From Perkinsus olseni (taxonomy: Eukaryota; Perkinsozoa; Perkinsida; Perkinsidae), in assembly GCA_013115135.1 (NCBI GenBank), contig JABANP010000161.1, positions 39,416-103,415 on the forward strand: a DNA stretch of 64,000 nt, in the 5' to 3' direction. This document shows positions 27,195 through 38,872 of this stretch, one piece after another. Numbering within the stretch: position 1 is the first letter of the stretch; each line of letters opens with the position of its first letter. The translations under genes were made by a program, and so were the position numbers. The notes beneath the pieces were generated by a model. That model was given only the letters and a program-made list of their open reading frames with translations, did not search any database and was not told where the DNA came from.

Positions 27195-28507
27195 CCGGCA
27201 GAGGTCACTGTCGGAGGGCTTCAGGTTAAGTTCGGAGTCCAATCCGAGAGGGCGGAGCTCCCCATATGCAGCTTCGAAGCCCCGTGTGAAGCATGGAGCA
27301 GCATCGGCCAGAATTCCAACGGAGCTCATAGGAATCTCGATTCCCAGTGCCTCCGTCCACTCGTGGATGCTACGGAAGGCTTCCTTAACCACACGAGAGG
27401 ATTCTCGGATGGAGGCACCCACCAAGATGGGAACGAATCTCCCCGGAGGCTTTACGAGGCCCAACAGCATCACCACTACTGGCACGAACCCCACATTGTG
27501 GGTGAAATCGGCGCAGTACAGATTGAGGTTAGAGGCCGCTTCTAGCAGGACAGGAGAAGAGAAGAAGGCGAAAAAGTCTCTCTGAGGGAGACTCCTCGCA
27601 TTCCTCGGTAGGAGCGCCATCCACCTGATCCGTGACATCCGGTGTCGACTCGTCAAACATATCCTGCTCCGTGTAGCGAGATGGATAATCACATCGATAA
27701 CCAACACAAAAGGCATCGTTTGGGTTTTCTGGGAGCTTGTTATTATCTTTCAAGAATTGCTGGATAGCTTCCAGATCTGAGCGGAGTGGCATCGGCCTTT
27801 CGGCTGTTGCGGCCCGCTTCTTGGCCCCTATGCCGCTCGTTGTAAACGGCTTTCCGCCACTGGCTATAGGTTGAATTCTTCGTTCTGTCGGTGTCCCGGA
27901 ATAAGGCGAGCTTCTTTTCTCGAAGCCTCCGCAGAGTAGCTCTTGCGGTTGAGCCGGACATGGCCAGGTCAGCGACGATGGTTTTGGCCTCAGAGCAAAG
28001 CAAAGCCGTGTGACTAGTCGATGCGGTCTCCACCTGAACATGTGGTGGATGATTCTTCTGTCGCACTATCATAAAGCCTCCATTAGCGTTTATTTGTATG
28101 GCCATGGTGAAAGAGCAGCTTTTCCAGGATTTTCTCCGAGCGTATGGGCACCTGTAGCGGCGTACCACTAAGCCAGGCTTGGCACGCTTAATCTTATAGG
28201 TGTTATTTAACACCATCCCTTCTCGGGCTGATAAGCCCGAGTATCTCGACATATCCCTCGCTGCATCACTGATCGATAAATAGATTTGGGGACTAGCTGC
28301 CACGTATTCGACACCCTCGCCCCGTTCGCCAACCGAGCCGTTGCGCTCCACGGGCTGTTCGAGACCAACACCGAGACCGCCAACTGCGGCAAGCGAAGGC
28401 TGGGGTCCCCAGCCTTCGGCACCAAGTTGAGGCCGTTGCATGGATTGAAGAAGTCCAAGCGCGGCTTGAATGACCGCTGGGTCGGTTTGAGGAACCGGAT
28501 ACTCCAT
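27090..28507 (-). pseudogene. MULE transposase 5' part: zinc-finger N-terminus and DDE core, frameshifted
   Basis: The minus frame from ATG 28507 has a FLYWCH/WRKY-like zinc-binding segment (YRCPYARRKSWKSCS ... HPPHVQVE) and a basic helix. Near 27830 the coding moves to another frame (RPMPLRSDLEAIQQFLKDNN) and near 27590 to a third (SSPVLLEAASNLNLYCADFT). The third frame has the MULE core: CADFTHNVGFVPVVVMLLG with the first Asp, GILADAAPCFTRGFEAAYG with the second, and LFCVVHVWRQC. The two shifts could be undetected introns, but no clean GT-AG pairs fit, so I call it a pseudogene. Its 3' end overlaps the last exon of the hAT-like gene by about 100 bp in antisense. Confidence 0.65.
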
Positions 28508-28689
28508 GGAGAGCAGCTTCTATAAAGCCTGAGAATCATTTTCCTGATCGTTCTACGTGGTTTTGCTGATGCTCATATGCAACAGCCGGACTGTTACAGT
28601 CTGATCCGATGACTAATTGACATGAACACTACGGTGCGCAGGAAGGCAGGTGGAATCGTCAGATGTTGGTGACCCAGACCATGGATTAT

Positions 28690-30355
28690 AAACCGTTTAT
28701 AATAAACGCATCTCAGGAGCCTCTGAGCTGGCCTCTTCCAGAGATCCTCGTACCTGAATTTTCTCGAGCCGTACGTTGCGATCTGAAAGGAGCGATATTC
28801 TGCATTCTGCTCGTACGCCTTTCAGCCCATGCCCACCTTCGGCATAGGCTTCCAGAAACCGATAAAAGTCCGATCTAGCGGAATCGTCAATTATCATGTC
28901 ACTGATGATGATGGTATCGGGCCGCGCGTCCACTATTTCTTGCTTGACGTCTTTCAAGCTCTTCCGAGAATCGACAACGGTCACACCTTGGATTCCATCA
29001 GGTTCCGGTCTCGGAAAAGGACAGCGGAGCATCGTTCTTAGAGCTCGAATCTCACGAACGGTGATTCCTGAAGCATCAAAGTCAGAACACTGATGGATCT
29101 GGTTGACATCTGTCCCAGAAATGCACTCTGGTGAGACACTGACCTATATCCGGCATATCGTAGCGTACAGTGGGTTCAAAAAATCCATGGCGACCCATGT
29201 GATGCAGGAAGGCCAGGGAAAGTTCGTGGAGGGTAGCATTTGCACCTGATTAGGGCCGGTAACTCGACCTTGGGCATCAATTAGCTTGGAGTCCGGAACC
29301 GGGCCATTTGAACTACGCCCGAATGAGAAATCGTTGACCAGGTAACTTACCCATCCGTACAAGTTTCTTCATCAGTGGCACTGACTTCCGCGACCAGACC
29401 ACGATGACAGTTCGAGCAGTATTCGCTCCTCCCCCACTTCCTGATATCAAAATTTACAATCAAATTGCCGCACCCGGCTTACTTTCCTGACGCAATATTC
29501 GGAGAATGTTACCCCATTTGATAGGTTGAGCGATGACGAAGCGGATACCGTGTTCCCCGCAGGAGTACCTTCAGACATCAAGGGCCATTCAACTCACGTA
29601 CAGGAAGCTCAATACGTCACTGTATTACACATGCCTCTTGACCAACACAGTTACTTCATGAGCCAATCCTGAATGGGCCCAAGGTGCCCCACAACTTCGT
29701 CGCCTCACAAGCTCGAAGAGTAGGTAGCCATAATCCCCTGTGAAGCTTATTTGTAAAAGGTATACAAGATCGTTAAGGTCTCGGCAAGCTTGCGATCCGC
29801 CAGGCAACTGATATGTACGACGGCTTTAACACGAGCTAGTCTGAATACCAGACTTACTTGGCCGATCTCCCGCCGCAGCGACGAGTGGTTCTTCAGGATG
29901 AATGCGGCATTCATGTTTCCTTGGGCATGGAGACCTGGCTTGTGCAAGTGCCGATCAGACAAAGATAGCCTTAGCCCCAGGAAATCACCGTTTGCATTCT
30001 CGTCCTGCGCTGATCCATCAACGACTTCTCGCACCAGTTGCTCGATGATTCTGCTCAGCAAGGACTCTATCTTGATCAGAGGTTCCGTCAACGGAACTGT
30101 GTAGTTTGCTGGCAGCAAAATGCTGTAGAAACCCGTATTTGCGCTTACGATAATACTATTAGCAGAAGAGTATCCTGGCGTAGAACGGCGTAGCACGGCC
30201 GATTGCTGGTCTACACTCGGCGAGTTGCCACCACGATGGCGGTGGCGGTAACAGAAACCGCGCCTGCTGCGAGCAGACGCACGGCATCCCGTGACCATGC
30301 AACGCCTTCCTCCACCGTGGGAGATGCAATATCTTGAACAGACGCCGGCGCTCAC
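28690..30355 (-). CDS. Zinc-finger protein with Cys-x-HGGG repeat-type finger, multi-exon (partial model)
   Basis: Exon 1 (30355-29858) starts MSAGVCSRYCISHGGGRRCM and continues VTGCRASARSRRGFCYRHRH, the C...HGGG-RC...GC..SA...FC..H finger seen in WRKY19-like proteins and in oomycete and other protist proteins. A strong donor (CAA|GTAAGT, 29857) and acceptor (ATATCAG|TTGCC) define a 50-nt intron to exon 2 (29807 to about 29625, PGGSQACRDLNDLVYLLQIS). Further coding-like pieces with splice sites follow at about 29575-29480, 29453-29365 (GGANTARTVIVVWSRKSVPL) and 29032-28700 (ARPDTIIISDMIIDDSARSD, which resembles the phospho-acceptor part of a receiver domain). I did not resolve the later junctions. 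It is possibly a regulator; the function is unknown. Confidence 0.5.
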
Positions 30356-30696
30356 GATCGAAAAATCACACTGGTGCTGTACTAGTAGTACTGTACTACC
30401 TTGGAGCCTCTTCCGATGAGGCCTTCCGAGCGAGCTTATCGCATCCCGGCATCACGCAAGCAGCCCGCTTTGACGCCCGTCGCCCACTATTCTCCTCGGG
30501 CCTAAGGTCTGAAGAATTCATCAACCGGGCAAAACCCTTTATTCAGCAACAATTCATCGTGGCCGATTCGACGAATATGAAGTAATTCTGCACTAGCCCA
30601 GCCTGATCAACGCAACGCTAAAGAATCTTCTGCCGCACTATGATGCAGAGATGGCATTTGCTGAGCAAATTTTGCTCCACACCTCCGGGTCATCAG

Positions 30697-31249
30697 CCTG
30701 ATGACATCTATGGCTGGGCACTTTCCGCTCCGGTTCCGCTCCGGGTGCCAATTCCGTTCCGGTTTAGCCGGGACGGAACCTCGCTCGGTCAGAGAAATCC
30801 GTTTCCGGCTTCCGGGTTTCTTCCGTATTCCGTTTGTATTCCGGTTCGAGTTCTAGCTCGTGCTACGGTCAGGGGTGAGTGAGAGATTCTCTTATCGTGA
30901 GGGAGTAGGAAGGCCAAAACAGGTTCCTATTGCGTATTTTCAGAGAAAAATTATGTTCTACCTCGAGCTATGGGAGTTTTCTGACATTTCGAGTATTCAA
31001 CTCTGTGGACTGACAACCAGCTACATTTGTACTGCTCCGCAATGGAGGCTCCATTGATCTCCAGACCTGGGAAAAGCTCAAAAATTCTCGCACATGCCCC
31101 GAATACTCGCCGGAAGATACCCACTCTGGGTGACCCGGAAAACATCCCGGAGCGGAACGGAAAACCGGACTCCGGCTAAAACGGAACGGAAACGGAATCG
31201 TCTCTTTTCGACCGTTTTCTCAACCGTGCCCATCTATGATGACATCAGG
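30697..31249. mobile_element. MITE-like element with terminal inverted repeats (553 bp)
   Basis: The left end CCTGATGACATCTATGGCTG (then GGCAC) matches the reverse complement of the right end, CCTGATGTCATCATAGATGG (then GCAC), with small gaps. Just inside, both ends carry TTCCG-rich stretches that also match in inverted orientation (CCGTTCCGGTTTAGCCGG against CCGTTCCGTTTTAGCCGG). No long frame is present. I do not see a clear target-site duplication. Confidence 0.6.
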
Positions 31250-34222
31250 TCGCGGTGGCCCGACCAACTGTGAAGCTCCACCAGGCCTTACGACCGGAGA
31301 CATGAAGCAGATCATAGCGGTCAACAACTGAAAGTGAAATGGGATAAGCGCATGGGCGGATGATAGACGACAGGAATCCTGTCACAGGATGCGGGGGGGC
31401 AATGCTGCAGTGAATGACAGACTGGGAGTGATAACGGAAAGTCCCTGTCGGCGACGACGTAGAAGTACTGCGATAGAAGTTCATATGGGAGAACGTTGAC
31501 GCATAGAAACCTGGACCTATGCGTAAAATACGCGCTGATTCATTGTAGTGGCTCTCTGAGAAATAAGTGGCACGCGAGAGACAATGTGTGGCGTAGTGAG
31601 AAAATTGGTTGCGCGCGCAGAGCAATTGCCTTATTCCTAAACCTGCTGAGAGCCAATCATCCGTACCTAGCAAGCCGGCGGAAGCCCTGGAGATGTAGTA
31701 TACTTTCTGGAAGAAGGGGGCCCCTTCAAGGGGCGCGTAATGGGTTATTTCTTAGCCCTACTCGATCGAACCAAACAGAGCCTGCCAATTCTGGTCGAGA
31801 TTCGCGAGAGCGAATCCCAAGGAGTGATCATACACGTCCAACGACAGATCTATTATGCTGTGACAGGGATCTCGGAAAGTATGGTTTGTCGCTCCCGAGT
31901 CTGAGAGCAGTGGGGATAGGGTGGGCCAGGGCCGTTCCTGGTACTCGAGGCCATTTACCACTACATGTTTATGTCTCTCTGGATGGGTATTGTATCACGT
32001 GTAAGAGCCGTGACTTATCCTTCCATAAGAAGGGCGCGGTGAAAATCATACATGATATACCGTGGATCTATGGTGCTCAGGCAGCGCAGATAAAATGTTC
32101 CTCTTGTGGGGGATTCTTCATGAGCAATAACCCAGCTTACATCCGGGGTTTACCGCCCGAGCAGCAACTGGCCTGCCCGTATGTGTCTACACCGAAGTTA
32201 ACATCTGGGATTGATCGACGAGTACTTCGTCTACTTCGGGAGGGAGGGACAGGCCATGCAGTGGCCAGGTACGTTCAAGGAGAGATGCGGAGACACTACG
32301 TCGACTGCAAACTGAGGTACGAGTCTGCTCAGAGATCGTTACTCTCCTTCACCTCGGACAAGCCTGTGAAGCCCTACCCGGAGTACCCCGAGTTCTACGA
32401 GCCATCTCCGGCCAGTCTACTACGCTTCTTCATATTCGAAACCGAAGATGGGGCCAGAGAAATGAAGCGAGAACTCAGGGCTATAACGGCCACTTTATCA
32501 TTGTCTATTGACCATCAACGCAAAATTATTCAGCATATGGGAAGAAGGGGCGAGCTGGGCGCCCAGACTCTCATGATATGTACGGAGACTGGAGCAGTGG
32601 CGAACTGCGTGGTGGTGCCGTCTACTGCGAGCAAGCACTCAGCAAGGGCCCTAGAGGAAGTCATATCCAGATGCGACCAAAGACCAAAATATATCTACAA
32701 GGATTGCAACTGCTGTCCAGGCGTGGAAAGGTCCCGTGAAGACGGCGGTCTCACTCACACTGTTACCACAAGCGGCCAAATTGTCAAATTAGATAGCTGT
32801 CATTTCTTAATGCGGCTATCGAAAGCCCTTCCGAGGGATCATCCAAGACGGGCTAAGGCGATCAGGGACTTGGCAGCAGCCACCTTCAGCACTCATCCGG
32901 GTGACCTAGCGGCCTTGAAGGATGCAAGGCGCAAGTGTGGTAAGGATCCTCACGCGGCGGTGACGAAAGAGGAAAAAATACTTGAGGAGATGCATACCAC
33001 CACCGCTCCTACTGGAGCGGCGTATCATGCAAGTAATTTGTTTCTCTCGCTGCGTTGACATCACCCTGGTCTCAGGTCGTACGCCTGCATCAGGAGATTG
33101 ATGAACGGCAGGTGGCGCGGTCCTATCTGTTGGGGGAAGGCAGCGAGAAGGCAGAAGACAGAGGGTGTGCCCGTCGGATCCGTCCTATAGGCTCATCAAT
33201 GGAAGTTTTCTAGAATCTCTCCGACTACAAACTATACATATTAGAAATAATTGTCTCAGTGACAGGCCCGTACCTTATCAAGGCTCTGACCAATTACAAC
33301 AACAGTGGGACATTCCTGAGAACATTCCTCAGTACCAGAGGGAGCTCGCGATGTGAAAGTTCGCATTCCAGCTTGAGTCGCTGGTATTACGGCAAATTGG
33401 GCTCGAGTCGCCGTCTCCACCAGGCCAGGCTGTGGTGGTGGGTCACAACATACAACCGCAGGAAGCTCTCAATGGCAGGTAAGGGAGATGGGGACCGGCA
33501 ATTTCTCGTCTCGCGAGTACGAGATTCTCCGTCTTTTGGGTGTGTCCCTGGGATTCGGAGATTGGACGATTTGTAGCGACTCTGGGCCTCTACCCGAATT
33601 CGGCTGGGATTACTACGATGCGGAAGTTGGGCCCCTACAGAATCAATCCCGGAGTGATATTGATGACATCACTGAGGAAGAGCTACAGGAACTGGCATCA
33701 TTGGAACAGACCTCATCAGAAGGGGCCGAAGATGATATGGAGTTGAATGTACTACTTGGTGGTGGGAATTTTGACGACGTCGCCGAATTGGAAGAGACGC
33801 AGAACTCCCATGCATCGGCGACATCCGCCGAGCTGCTCCGAGCTGCTGAGGCTACAGTACCAGCTGAGGCTCCCGCCCTTGGCGAGGCGTATGTGCCTGC
33901 CGCGCCTGTCGAGGCTTCCGTGCCAGCTGAAGCTCAGCCGAATACGGCCAGAGATGATGTCCTCAGCCAGTCCCCGGTGAGGGTGAAACGCAAGAGACCC
34001 GTTACTCGGCTCAGAATGATGAGCGGAAGCCCGGCTTTTGTCGCGCCATCCTGCGAGTACAACGACGTCATGAAGGCGGCCTTCAGTAAGCTGTGGCTTA
34101 GTTTGGGCCAGCGTCGCATCATAGATGCCAGCGAGCTGCTAATGAAGAAGTACAATGCGTACTGTGCCACTGTGCGGAATAAGGAGCGCGAGCTCGGCGA
34201 AAACCAGCCCCCGTTGGAGCTA

Positions 34223-35035
34223 CCAGGGTGGTTGAAGTGGAAAGAATCATTCTTCCTTTCCGTAACTTTCCCAAGGAAACTTTCCAGGAAGGAATACTCC
34301 CGGAAAGAATGCAAATTTAAGGAAATTTTTCAAAAAATCGCCAATTTTGCTCAATTTTTGCCACTTTTCGGGTTTTTCGGGTCCTCCAATGCAGAACGCA
34401 CATATTGCATGTCTTAAATCATCTTCATCGAATTCATTCGGTGCGAAATTGCTTAGCTGCAATTTTGGGCGAGCGAGATTTGAATGGTGCCCGCGGAATA
34501 TCAGCATCGCGCGCCCAATATTTTTCCCAATCATAGTGAGAGCTTTTGCCACTCGGATAATACCACAGCCTTGGTACTACCAAGGCTGTGGTATTGTCCG
34601 AGTTGTACTACCTAAACAAGTTGGTCGTAATCATTATGATTATGATTAAATCATAGCGGCGAATCGACAGCGTAGGGACGAGAAGCCTTCTCGGAGAAGG
34701 GGTAATGGATTGTTAAAGAAAGGGGGAGGGCACTTTTGCCGCCACTCAGTCACCACCAGCTGGGGGATTGTTGAGCGCGGTAAATTCGGTTCAGCTTTGT
34801 GTTAGCACTTCCACGTCACGATGAGGCGCTAAACCTATGGGAGGATATCGGTCAACTTGACCACGAACAGTCTTGCGCGTTAGCGCAAGAAAAAAAATCG
34901 CACGCCGAAGGAAATTTCGCTCGCCGCGCGTGAAGTGGAAAGTTTCCGTCCTTTCCGGTCCCATTCTTTCCTGTTACAATTCTTTCCTTTCCCGGAAACT
35001 TTGTAACGATCCTTTCCACTTATCAACCACCCTGG
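34223..35035. mobile_element. 813-bp TIR element inserted in the transposase gene, with target-site duplication
   Basis: The left end CCAGGGTGGTTGAAGTGGAA and the reverse complement of the right end, CCAGGGTGGTTGATAAGTGG, are terminal inverted repeats. Subterminal GGAAAG/CTTTCC motifs are frequent at both ends. GAGCTA flanks both sides (34217-34222 and 35036-35041). Removing the element plus one copy of the duplication joins PPLEL to LPVTLTAVKEYL in frame. It encodes no transposase, so it is non-autonomous. Confidence 0.88.
34551..34603. other. Near-perfect 26-bp palindrome within the TIR element
   Basis: The arm 34551-34576 (starting ACTCGGATAATACCACAGCC) and the arm 34578-34603 are reverse complements with one mismatch, separated by a single base. 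Such a structure would extrude as a cruciform. It may be the fused ends of a smaller element nested in the larger one. Confidence 0.8.
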
Positions 35036-35747
35036 GAGCTACTGCCAGTTACTCTCACGGCTGTAAAGGAGTACTTGAAGGCCCGCGGAGATGAGCGAGC
35101 CGCGCCATTTGGGGCGGGGTCCTTGGACGAAGTATCCCGGGCTGAGACGAGCAACCTGAGGGCCGCTCTCGATGCGAGCGATGATGCCTTCTGGAAGACC
35201 ACAAGATTATCGGAGGAGAAAGAAGTGAGGGTGGAGGATATAGTCAGGTTGCCCCCGTCATGTGAAGCCAAACCTCCTCCGCTCCCCGGAGAGTAGTGCG
35301 GCGCGAAAGAAGAGAGAAAGGGATGAGCTCAAAGAGGAGGAGACGAGGGCCAAGAAGGCTGCCCGATTAGCTAAGAAGGCGGCCTGGACTGATGCGGATG
35401 GAAAGGTTTCCGACACGAAGAAGCTCGACGACCTATTGCAGGGAAGGCAAGAGCGAGCTCTGGCCACACTCAAGAGTCTCGGACTTCAACGCCAGCGACG
35501 CAAGCCGGGAGATCCACAGATCTGCGCGGTGTGTGGACAGTTCCGTGGTAAGGCACACAAGGGACCCAACAATCAAATCCATCACATCATTGGCCGCAAA
35601 GGCCGGGGAGGGGGGCGTATCTGGTGCCCATATGTGGACCCCATAAGTGAGCTAGAAGCGGATATGGCCGATAGGCGAGAGAAACTGAAACTGAAGGCCC
35701 GTAATAACCGCTACTATCAGAGGAGGAAACAACTGGAGGGAAGGTGA

Positions 35748-36265
35748 GGCTTGTCTTCATGTGTTATTCACTCCGAGCCCTGCTCTGTCAGCCTGAAGAA
35801 GGCAGATGGTCGATGACCGTTGATGGTGTTGATGCTCTATGCGCTGCTGCTCTATCGCCCTAGGAATGATGAAATTGATGAATGATGCAATGGATCCAAT
35901 GATCGACGCATTTGTTATTACGTCGCGTAGATTGTTTGTTGAATAAACACTATGGTGGGCAAAACGCTTGATGAGTGAGGGAGGAGAGGATCAAGTGTAT
36001 GTGATGAACAGTTGACTCCCTCCTCTATCTCGACACGATTGAGAGTTTACTTTCGCATCGTGCAACGCATCATCAACCAAGGCCAAGAGTAAAGCGGGCA
36101 AGAGAGGCGATTGGAACACTTGATACGCCACTCTCTTCCCTTTCTTCCTCTCTCTTCCTTCTTTTTTCTTTTTCTTCTCTTCTTTCCTTCCTTCCTTCTT
36201 TTCTCCCTTTTCCTCCCTCTTTCTTCTTTCCCCTCTTTTCCCCCCTCCCTTCAGCGTCTTTTCCC
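35748..36265. other. Non-coding region with 130-bp polypyrimidine tract
   Basis: No gene is seen after the transposase remnant. From about 36127 to 36268 the plus strand is almost pure C and T (CTTCC/TTCTTT runs), ending next to the tRNA-Asn-like sequence. Confidence 0.75.
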
Positions 36266-36338
36266 CCAGACCTAGCTCAGTAGGCAGAGCGTGTGGCTGT
36301 TAACCACAAGGTCGGTGGTTCGAACCCATCGTGGAGCG
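36266..36338 (+). pseudogene. tRNA-Asn-like sequence (antic. GTT) without a 5' acceptor strand
   Basis: From position 8 on it is a good tRNA-Asn: TAGCTCAGTAGGCAGAGC, anticodon arm TGTGGCTGTTAACCACA, T arm GGTGGTTCGAACCCATC, 3' strand GTGGAGC, then G. The seven bases before it (CCAGACC) do not pair with GTGGAGC; GCTCCAC is expected. The 5' strand is replaced by the end of the polypyrimidine tract. Confidence 0.7.
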
Positions 36339-36625
36339 TTTTCTTTGGTGTCGTTTCGCAACACCGAAAAAGTGATTGACACTGTCGATTCGAGCCAGTC
36401 GAGCGTCTATGCCCTCCGTGCTGGTAGAATATGCTCCCTGAGATCCTCTCTCGCCATTTTGCTCCAACGACAGCGAGAACACCTGTCAGCGAGCCAAGTA
36501 TACTTCATTAAATGAAGTCCATCTCATTCTTAATCGCTTCGGTCTGGCGGATAAGCTCGGTCAATCCCCGCGCGCCCTAGTGATCGATTTGACTGCTTAG
36601 GTTCTTTGAGGGCTTCACAGAGACC

Positions 36626-38872
36626 GTGACGATACCAAGTGACATGCCTTTTTCGAAGATGTCTGCAGTGCCCGGCTTGCCGCAAGTCGCGGCGGCAGTG
36701 TCACGGAGAAGCGTTGACATACGAAAGAAGCTCCTCGAGCCGGCGGCTGAAGAGTACGCGAGAGCTCGTTCGACCTTTTCGTATCCTGCAGTCTTCAACC
36801 AAAGATACGTCCACGCCTATGGCGTTTGGTCGAAGGCGGCGGAGGCTCGGCAACGAGAGCTTTTAGAACTTTCCGGAGTATTCGGCCATAAGCAGACGGA
36901 TCTGGTACGCGCTTTGGACACTACGCCGTACGACCGTAACGATAAGAAGACGTTTGAGCACCGAATCAGGTAATATACCGCAGCCTTGGATCGAACCTGC
37001 GCGGCATTGCTGTTGTCGGGTCTCAGATCCCAGCACTACTTGCTACTGGGGGCGAGCGAAGGGTTCGGTGGAGGCTGCTCTATTATGAACGCTCGAGCTC
37101 GAGGCAGACAGCATCCTCGAATGCCAGAGGCTCTGAAAGGGACAAGCTCCAGTGCGAAAACTGGTACGCTCCACTCCTATACGGTCATGGATGAGAGAGC
37201 AACTCTTTCGGGCAGTGTCGCGTATAGGGAGAGGCTGTGGGGCAGACCGTTCTGATGGCCGCATCGATCCGACTTGGATCCCGCGCGTGCATTTTTTGCC
37301 AGTTAACGAATACGATGTCTCTCCCGTGTTTCAGAGGCGTCTTCAGACCGAGACACTCCTAGGAACCAGTCTGGGAGGCGGCGGCGTTCTAGCCGAGTAA
37401 GCGAGGGAGGGCGTGAGTGATACTGCAAATCCTCTCCGAATCCGCTCCCGAAAGTCGTCATCGACCACAATTTTCACGAGTGGTATTTAGTTGGTGTGGT
37501 CACACTCGCCCATCGAAGGCGATGGCGTCGATTGGTGACTTACAAACCGAGTTTGCTCTTTGGTCACAGTACTTGCGCAGAGGGAAATCTCCACCGATCT
37601 TTAAAATGAGAACAATAGTGTAGCTTCGACAAAAGGCGGTCTGGCTACGGGCAGCGTGCCGTGGTGATGACGATAGCGCCCCATTTCTGGTTGTTCTAGG
37701 GTGCAACGGGTAAAGATTCTCCTGCGCAAGGAAGCGTGGCGGATGAGCAGCAACAGCAGCAGCCGCAACAGCCACAACAGCCGCAGCAACAGGAGGGGGA
37801 CGAGGAGGCCGACAAGCGGGCGGTCATTCCTGACTTGGAAATATTCGACTATTCGATGGTCGGCTCTAGTGTTGCCTTCTCGGATACCAATAGGAGAATA
37901 CCAGATCTTGCGGAGGCGAATCGGGAGTAAGAGACTGTTGCTGCTGCTTCGAGTTCAACGCTCATTTTTCCAGCTGAAATCGTGAAGGGGTAGAGGTGTC
38001 GTTTGTGCGGAAGATGCTCCAATGGCTCATCACACAACCAGTTGCCTTCGTCCTAGTGCGGGAAGCAGAATTTTTTTCTCGGAATTTTTGTGTGAAATTC
38101 CGACGAGTAGAGAACTCTCGTCGTCACTCTCGTCAATCAGCCGTAGTCCATTACCGTCAGTGATCGCAGTATTATTGCGACGCAGACTTCGTGGCGTGCC
38201 AGCTTCGACCTAAGATTCTTCGTGTCGGGGTGTACTATATTTTCTCAGATACTTTTTGCAACTGACGCAGCCCACCGATGCCGACGTGAAGAAGTTCCTT
38301 GAACGGCTCGTGTCCTTCCCGAAGGATTTCCGTCGGATGGCCGCGGGAAGCGATCGTCTCACTACGGGACAGATGATTGAGATCTACTTCCGGTAAGAAA
38401 TGAGTAAGCCGAAGGTCCAGGGTTCAATCCCGGCAATCTGCCTAGGTATAAAAACTTGCTCGGATGCAAGACCATGCTTAGCGGATCGCTTCGAAGCCAA
38501 ACGTGCAAGCATATCGCTCGGAAGGTAGGTCGATAGTCGTCGCCCTCCTTCCGATTTGTTAAGACTCGGTCGCGGAGGGTCGGAGTGAGAGTCGCACCTT
38601 GTGTGTGTGCGTGCAACAGTTGTTCTGAACTATGAAGGAATAGTTCACTACTGCGCTGTATGCCATTTGCATACCACTCGTCGAACACATCGCCTCTTCA
38701 TCCCCGTTGGGTGGTCCAAATCTATTCAGTCGTACGAGTTGGCGTGACGGTGTGCGTGTGAGTTTACAGTCTCCAATTTTCGCGATTCTTGCTTGACTCT
38801 TATCTAGCTGATGTCTTTCAGGAAATCAAGCGTACGATGTATTATTTATCGAAGGCAGCCGACAAGGTCCCT
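36626..38872 (+). CDS. SANT-domain protein, multi-exon (partial model)
   Basis: Exon 1 starts at ATG 36626 (MTIPSDMPFSKMSAVPGLPQ) and is rich in charged helices up to HRIR, then GTAATA (about 36971). Another coding-like piece is 37152-37400. A Gln-rich exon at about 37735-37929 (DEQQQQQPQQ) continues AVIPDLEIFDYSMVG and ends at GTAAGAG. The exon 38271-38392 encodes DVKKFLERLVSFPKDFRRMA followed by TTGQMIEIYFR, the SANT pattern (Phe-Pro-Lys-x-Phe ... Tyr-Phe) of corepressors such as NCoR and Rcor. It is flanked by GACGCAG and CG|GTAAGA. A further exon begins at about 38822. Not all junctions are resolved, so the order of exons is my inference. I expect a nuclear chromatin role. Confidence 0.5.

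Larger units (their letters stand above)
31496..35747 (+). pseudogene. DUF6729/DDE-type transposase, interrupted and frameshifted
   Basis: The frame 31496-33058 has a Cys-rich DUF6729-like domain (GYCITCKSRDLSF ... IKCSSCGGFFMSNNPAYIRG, then LPPEQQLACPYVSTPKL) followed by a DDE-like core: LSIDHQRKII, YIYKDCNCC and DSCHFLMRLSKALP. Later pieces are VVRLHQEIDERQVARSYLLG (33078 on), PVPYQGSDQLQQQWDIPENI (about 33262), GFGDWTICSDSGPLPEFGW (about 33550), KLWLSLGQRRIIDASELLMK (about 34090) and a C-terminal zinc motif, CAVCGQFRGKAHKGPNNQIH (about 35530). Breaks: an in-frame TGA near 33354, an 813-bp insertion at 34223-35035, and a frameshift near 35250-35270. The frame change near 33048-33078 may be an intron or a fourth break. 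The true start is uncertain; homology begins at about 31870. Confidence 0.7.

Noticed and set aside
38401..38445. Isolated T-arm-like CCAGGGTTCAATCCCGG as a tRNA gene
   Set aside because: No acceptor, D or anticodon arm can be drawn around it, and it lies in an intron of the SANT gene; mentioned only within the tRNA-fragment finding.
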